From Atrichornis clamosus (lineage: Eukaryota; Chordata; Aves; Passeriformes; Menuridae), in the NCBI GenBank assembly GCA_013400975.1, contig WBMZ01010856.1, positions 62,001-126,000 of the forward strand: a stretch of 64,000 bases of DNA, read 5' to 3'. Both the position numbers and the translations under genes were made by a program. The notes beneath the pieces are model-generated. The model was given only the letters and a program-made list of their open reading frames with translations. It did no database searches and had not been told where the DNA came from. Positions within the stretch are counted from its first letter, which is position 1. Every line of letters starts with the position of its first letter. Shown in pieces: positions 60,901 through 64,000 of the stretch.

Positions 60901-63697
60901 TGTAGACCAGCAGCCCTGAGCTATTTCAGGAGCTGGAGAAATTTTTGCTGTTTGAGCAAAGAACATCTTGGCTTGAAGCCAAATTATATTAATTCTCCTC
61001 CTAAATTGGTTCCTCTACATGGCCTTTTTTAATGCTCTGACATAAACACAGGCAATGCTGCAACACCAGCAGCACCCAGCTCTGGAACATGACCCTGCAC
61101 TCTCTTCTAGGCTGCACATGACGGAGGGGGATGAAGCCTCAGTGTTGTCATCATTGATCTTCCTGACTGTGCTATATTACAATGGGAATTGCCTTGGGTT
61201 TAGTTTCCATGAAAATAAGATGAAAAAAATGCGTTGCTTTTGGGGCCCTTTGGCAATCACTGAAGCTTGGCATGGAGCTGGGGACCTTCCTCTGGGGTAC
61301 TGGGAGCCCTGGACAGTGTGATTTGTGGGAGGCTGAATACAGAGTGCATGCCATCTGAGAAGAACTTGGGTTTTTTTCTGAAAAATACCACATTTTCTCT
61401 CACAGACTGCTTCTGAAGTCTGTTTTCTGATTTTGCTTCAAACAGTCTGATTCTTGCATTAAAGGCTTTTGGGACATTTTGTTTTTAATAATGACAGAAA
61501 AATTGGCATTTCTTCTTGTTGCTTTTTCCCTCTGCTCTGAAAACAGCAACATTTTGAGCCAGCTCTGCTTTTTCCTCTGTCACTAGGAGATGTGTTTCAA
61601 GTGCCTGAGATAAGAGTGGTAAGGGAAGTGTGGGTCATAGCAATTGCTCTCCTTATGCCAGTTCTGTCCTGCAGGAGATCAGGAGCTGAAAGGCCAGCCA
61701 TGTGTTTATTTTGAGATTGCACTGATATTGAATCAGTCCCAAGCATGCCCATCTAATGCTGCCACACAAGCTTGGTGAGGCCTTGCCTGGAAATTGCATT
61801 AGTACAGGAAATGAGAGACTGAACTATCATCTTGACCCTGACAATAGGAGTTAACTTCATTTGAGAAAAGGGGCACTGGTACCAGTTTAAGACCAGTGGT
61901 TGGGATTTGTGAAGATGGTGGGTTCTATACCAAGTGCCCGAAAAGTGGAGTCCTCACCCTTTTTACCCTGGAGAAAGTCCTTGGGAATTTCTATGGCTTT
62001 GTAAATGTTTTTAAACCTGTGCAGTATGTGCTTCAGGTTGATGGCAAAACCCTGGGATGCTTGGGCTGCTCCTACCTGTGTGTAATAAAACACTCCTACA
62101 GTCAAGTGCCCAAGAAACTACTCTAACTGGTCTTCCTTTAAATTATTTCAGCAATAGTGAAGCTGGGGAATTGGACAGGTTTGGTAAAGCAGTGTGAATG
62201 AGAATGTGATATGGATGGTGTTATCAGTAAAGTGTTCTCACCAAGCTACACCACAAATATTTTTTTTTTGGTCCAAGATTTGAAAACTTGAAGACAAAAA
62301 CCTTTTTCCTGTCAAACTGTCTCTGAAGTCTGACATAGGATTCCCAGCTAATTACTTCATCTGGAACACAGAAAAGTCCTGTGTGTGCAGTCATGACAAA
62401 ACCATTTACATTCTGTAAAGAAAGACATTAATAAATAAGCCTTTTTGTCCTATTTTAGTTTCATTCTATAAAAGCAAATACATGTCATGCTTAAAAACCT
62501 CAGTAATTCTAGCCCTCTGATCTGAAATGAAAGAGAAGAATAGTATTAAAAAACCCTTAAGCCTGTGTTTGTACCAGTTTCTAAAAGACTGTGTCGACAA
62601 CTGCATTAAAAATTACAAGCTTTTCTAGAAGATTAAGATGTTTTCAGAAATAGATACTCAAACCAGCTGGCAAACTAATGCCAATGTTTGCTCAGTCATT
62701 TTATTTATTAATAAAATTGGATTGGGAATGGGTTGATGGCAAAACTGGGCAGACACTACAAGTGGGTTTGGGGTTGTTTCTGCAAGTATGTTCCATCCTG
62801 AAGTGGGAACCTTGGTGGTGGCAAGCTGTGCCTCCTTCCTGGATGCTCTTAATGGCATTGTTATCCCTAAAAGAAGCAGTCGTGCTTGGAAAACCCATCT
62901 GTTTTAATATCACAAACCCATCCTGTGTATAAATGCAGGAGTGTGGAACAGGAGCTGGAACCAGCTGCTCTTCCAGGAACACCTCACATTGTCCACCAGC
63001 AAGACTCTGCTCGTCCTTCTGCCACAGCAGCTCCTGCTTGGCACCAAAGGTGATCTGCTGAGGGAGGACGGTGCCTGGCTTGACCAGTGCTGGAACTTGG
63101 GGTTAGGTGACTTTGACTCATCAGGTGAGTGGCTCTGGGCTGCATTACCAAACCTCCTAGTGAGGTTTGATTTTAATAATGAGCTCTGAGGTGTTTACCC
63201 GTTGTGCTGTTCAAACCTCAGTTTATTTTTTTTTTTCCCTCCCAATGTCTGTGGCTTCATAGTGTCCTGCTCTGTGGCCTGGAGACATGGTTATGTTTTC
63301 TTCTGGATTTCTTCATTCTTAAAGACTTTCAAAGCTGACTCTTGTCTCAGGAGAACAGACAGGAGAATTTCAGTCTCTGTCCTTCCAGCTGGATGACTTT
63401 GCACTCCTAGAACTGTTTGTCCAACTCCAAGAAAGTATTTCTTTGCTGCCTGTTCCCAAAGGTAAAACTTGCCTCTCCTATCCTTATAAAGTAAAGGACC
63501 TGTCCATGTAGGAGAAGGATGCAGATGTGCAGTTTCTACCTTGCAGCCCCTCTCTAAGTGTCAGGGCTCTGAGCTGGCTCTTCTAGAGGTGTCAAAAGTC
63601 AGACAACCCTTGAAGATGAGTAAAAATATCTCCTGCAAAATCTCTGTTTGGCTGCAGCTTACCAGTCTGTCCCTCAGACCTGAGACACAGCCTCAAG
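57927..63697. other. Non-coding stretch, no supported gene
   Basis: The longest frame is 151 codons (58067-58522, minus), opposite an 87-codon plus frame in a GC-richer patch, with no domain visible. A consensus donor, CATCAG|GTGAGT, occurs at about 63119-63128 inside an 82-codon plus frame (62941-63189), without a clear acceptor. T-runs lie at 62260-62269 and 63226-63236. Short segments at about 60480-60570 and 60675-60715 recall MIR pieces but are too weak to call. Confidence 0.45.
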
Positions 63698-64000
63698 ACT
63701 AAGTGGGGTTGACACACCTGAAGGACAAGATGCCATCCAGAGGGACCTTGACAAGCTCGAGAAATGGGCCCGTGGGAATCCCATGAAGTTTAACAAGGCC
63801 AAGGGCAAGGTGCTGCACCTGGGTCAGGGCAGGCCTTGCTATAAATCCAGGCTGGGGGATGAACAGATCGAGAGCAGCGGAGACGGACTTGGGGATGCTG
63901 CTGGATGAGAGGCTGGACATGACCCAGAAACGTGCACTTGTGGCCCAGAAGGCCAATCATGTCCTGGGCTGCATGAAAAGCAGTGTGGGCAGCAGGGGAG
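63698..64000 (+). mobile_element. CR1 LINE ORF2 fragment (reverse-transcriptase 3' region), cut by window edge
   Basis: On the plus strand this translates to the C-terminal part of the CR1 reverse-transcriptase ORF. One frame gives [14 protein letters not shown], then [18 protein letters not shown] and a [10 protein letters not shown] block. After about 63880 the reading shifts to another frame with [20 protein letters not shown] and QKANHVLGCMKSSVGSR. Compared with the remembered family sequence, about five bases are missing near 63876-63884, which causes the frameshift, so the copy cannot encode an active enzyme. The 5' part of the element is absent (the usual 5' truncation) and the 3' end lies beyond the window. 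An 85-codon minus-strand frame across it is only the antisense of the element. Confidence 0.9.

Noticed and set aside
63699..63956. 85-codon minus-strand open frame
   Set aside because: It is the antisense of a CR1 reverse-transcriptase fragment; the sense strand carries the recognisable protein pattern.
1..64000. CRISPR arrays, operons, known microRNAs, rRNA, endogenous retroviral genes
   Set aside because: Read for regularly spaced repeats, common microRNA seeds and retroviral gag/pol-like frames; none was seen. A sensitive profile search could still find degraded pieces.

Overview
The window reads as vertebrate nuclear DNA from a songbird-type (passerine) bird. The evidence is in the repeats. 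At about 1650-1784 (minus strand) there is a degenerate SINE made of a tRNA-Ile-like head fused to a CR1 3' tail, which is the architecture of TguSINE1, known from passerine genomes. Three further pieces of CR1, the dominant avian LINE, lie at about 34190-34280, 57876-57926 and 63698-64000. Several very old MIR/CORE-SINE-like remnants are also present, as expected of an amniote genome. Base composition is AT-leaning with sparse CpG, except for one GC-rich patch at about 10.86-11.13 kb.

I could not support a single protein-coding gene. Open frames are short, many overlap on both strands, and none shows a domain, motif or composition I recognise. The window therefore looks intergenic or deep-intronic. 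The longest ATG-initiated frame is 200 codons (7740-8342, minus) and is best treated as chance until transcripts show otherwise.

Layout: 0-10 kb holds two adjacent perfect hairpins, the SINE, two MIR remnants, a small motif cluster rich in TTTAAA and a CTCF-like site. About 10.86-11.13 kb is the CpG-rich patch, with a donor-like GTAAGT at 11272; it is the best promoter candidate. 12-20 kb is ordinary non-coding DNA with two more MIR remnants and a GC-rich palindrome. 21.9-22.85 kb carries a splice-signal arrangement that could be two small exons in compatible phase. 24.8-26.0 kb and 38.0-38.9 kb are AT-rich stretches dense in homeodomain and octamer-type motifs, and are my best guesses for conserved non-coding elements. 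36.9-46.9 kb is enriched in plus-strand T-tracts. 39.37 kb and 43.5 kb hold short perfect inverted repeats. 50.9 and 53.9-54.05 kb are simple or low-complexity repeats. The right edge is the 3' part of a CR1 reverse-transcriptase frame, running off the window.

No gene cluster, CRISPR array, operon, intact mobile element or recognisable viral element was seen. The sequence did not reveal a novel biological system; the most testable items are the CpG-rich patch, the candidate exon pair and the putative conserved non-coding blocks. Family assignments of repeats come from remembered consensus patterns, not from a database search.
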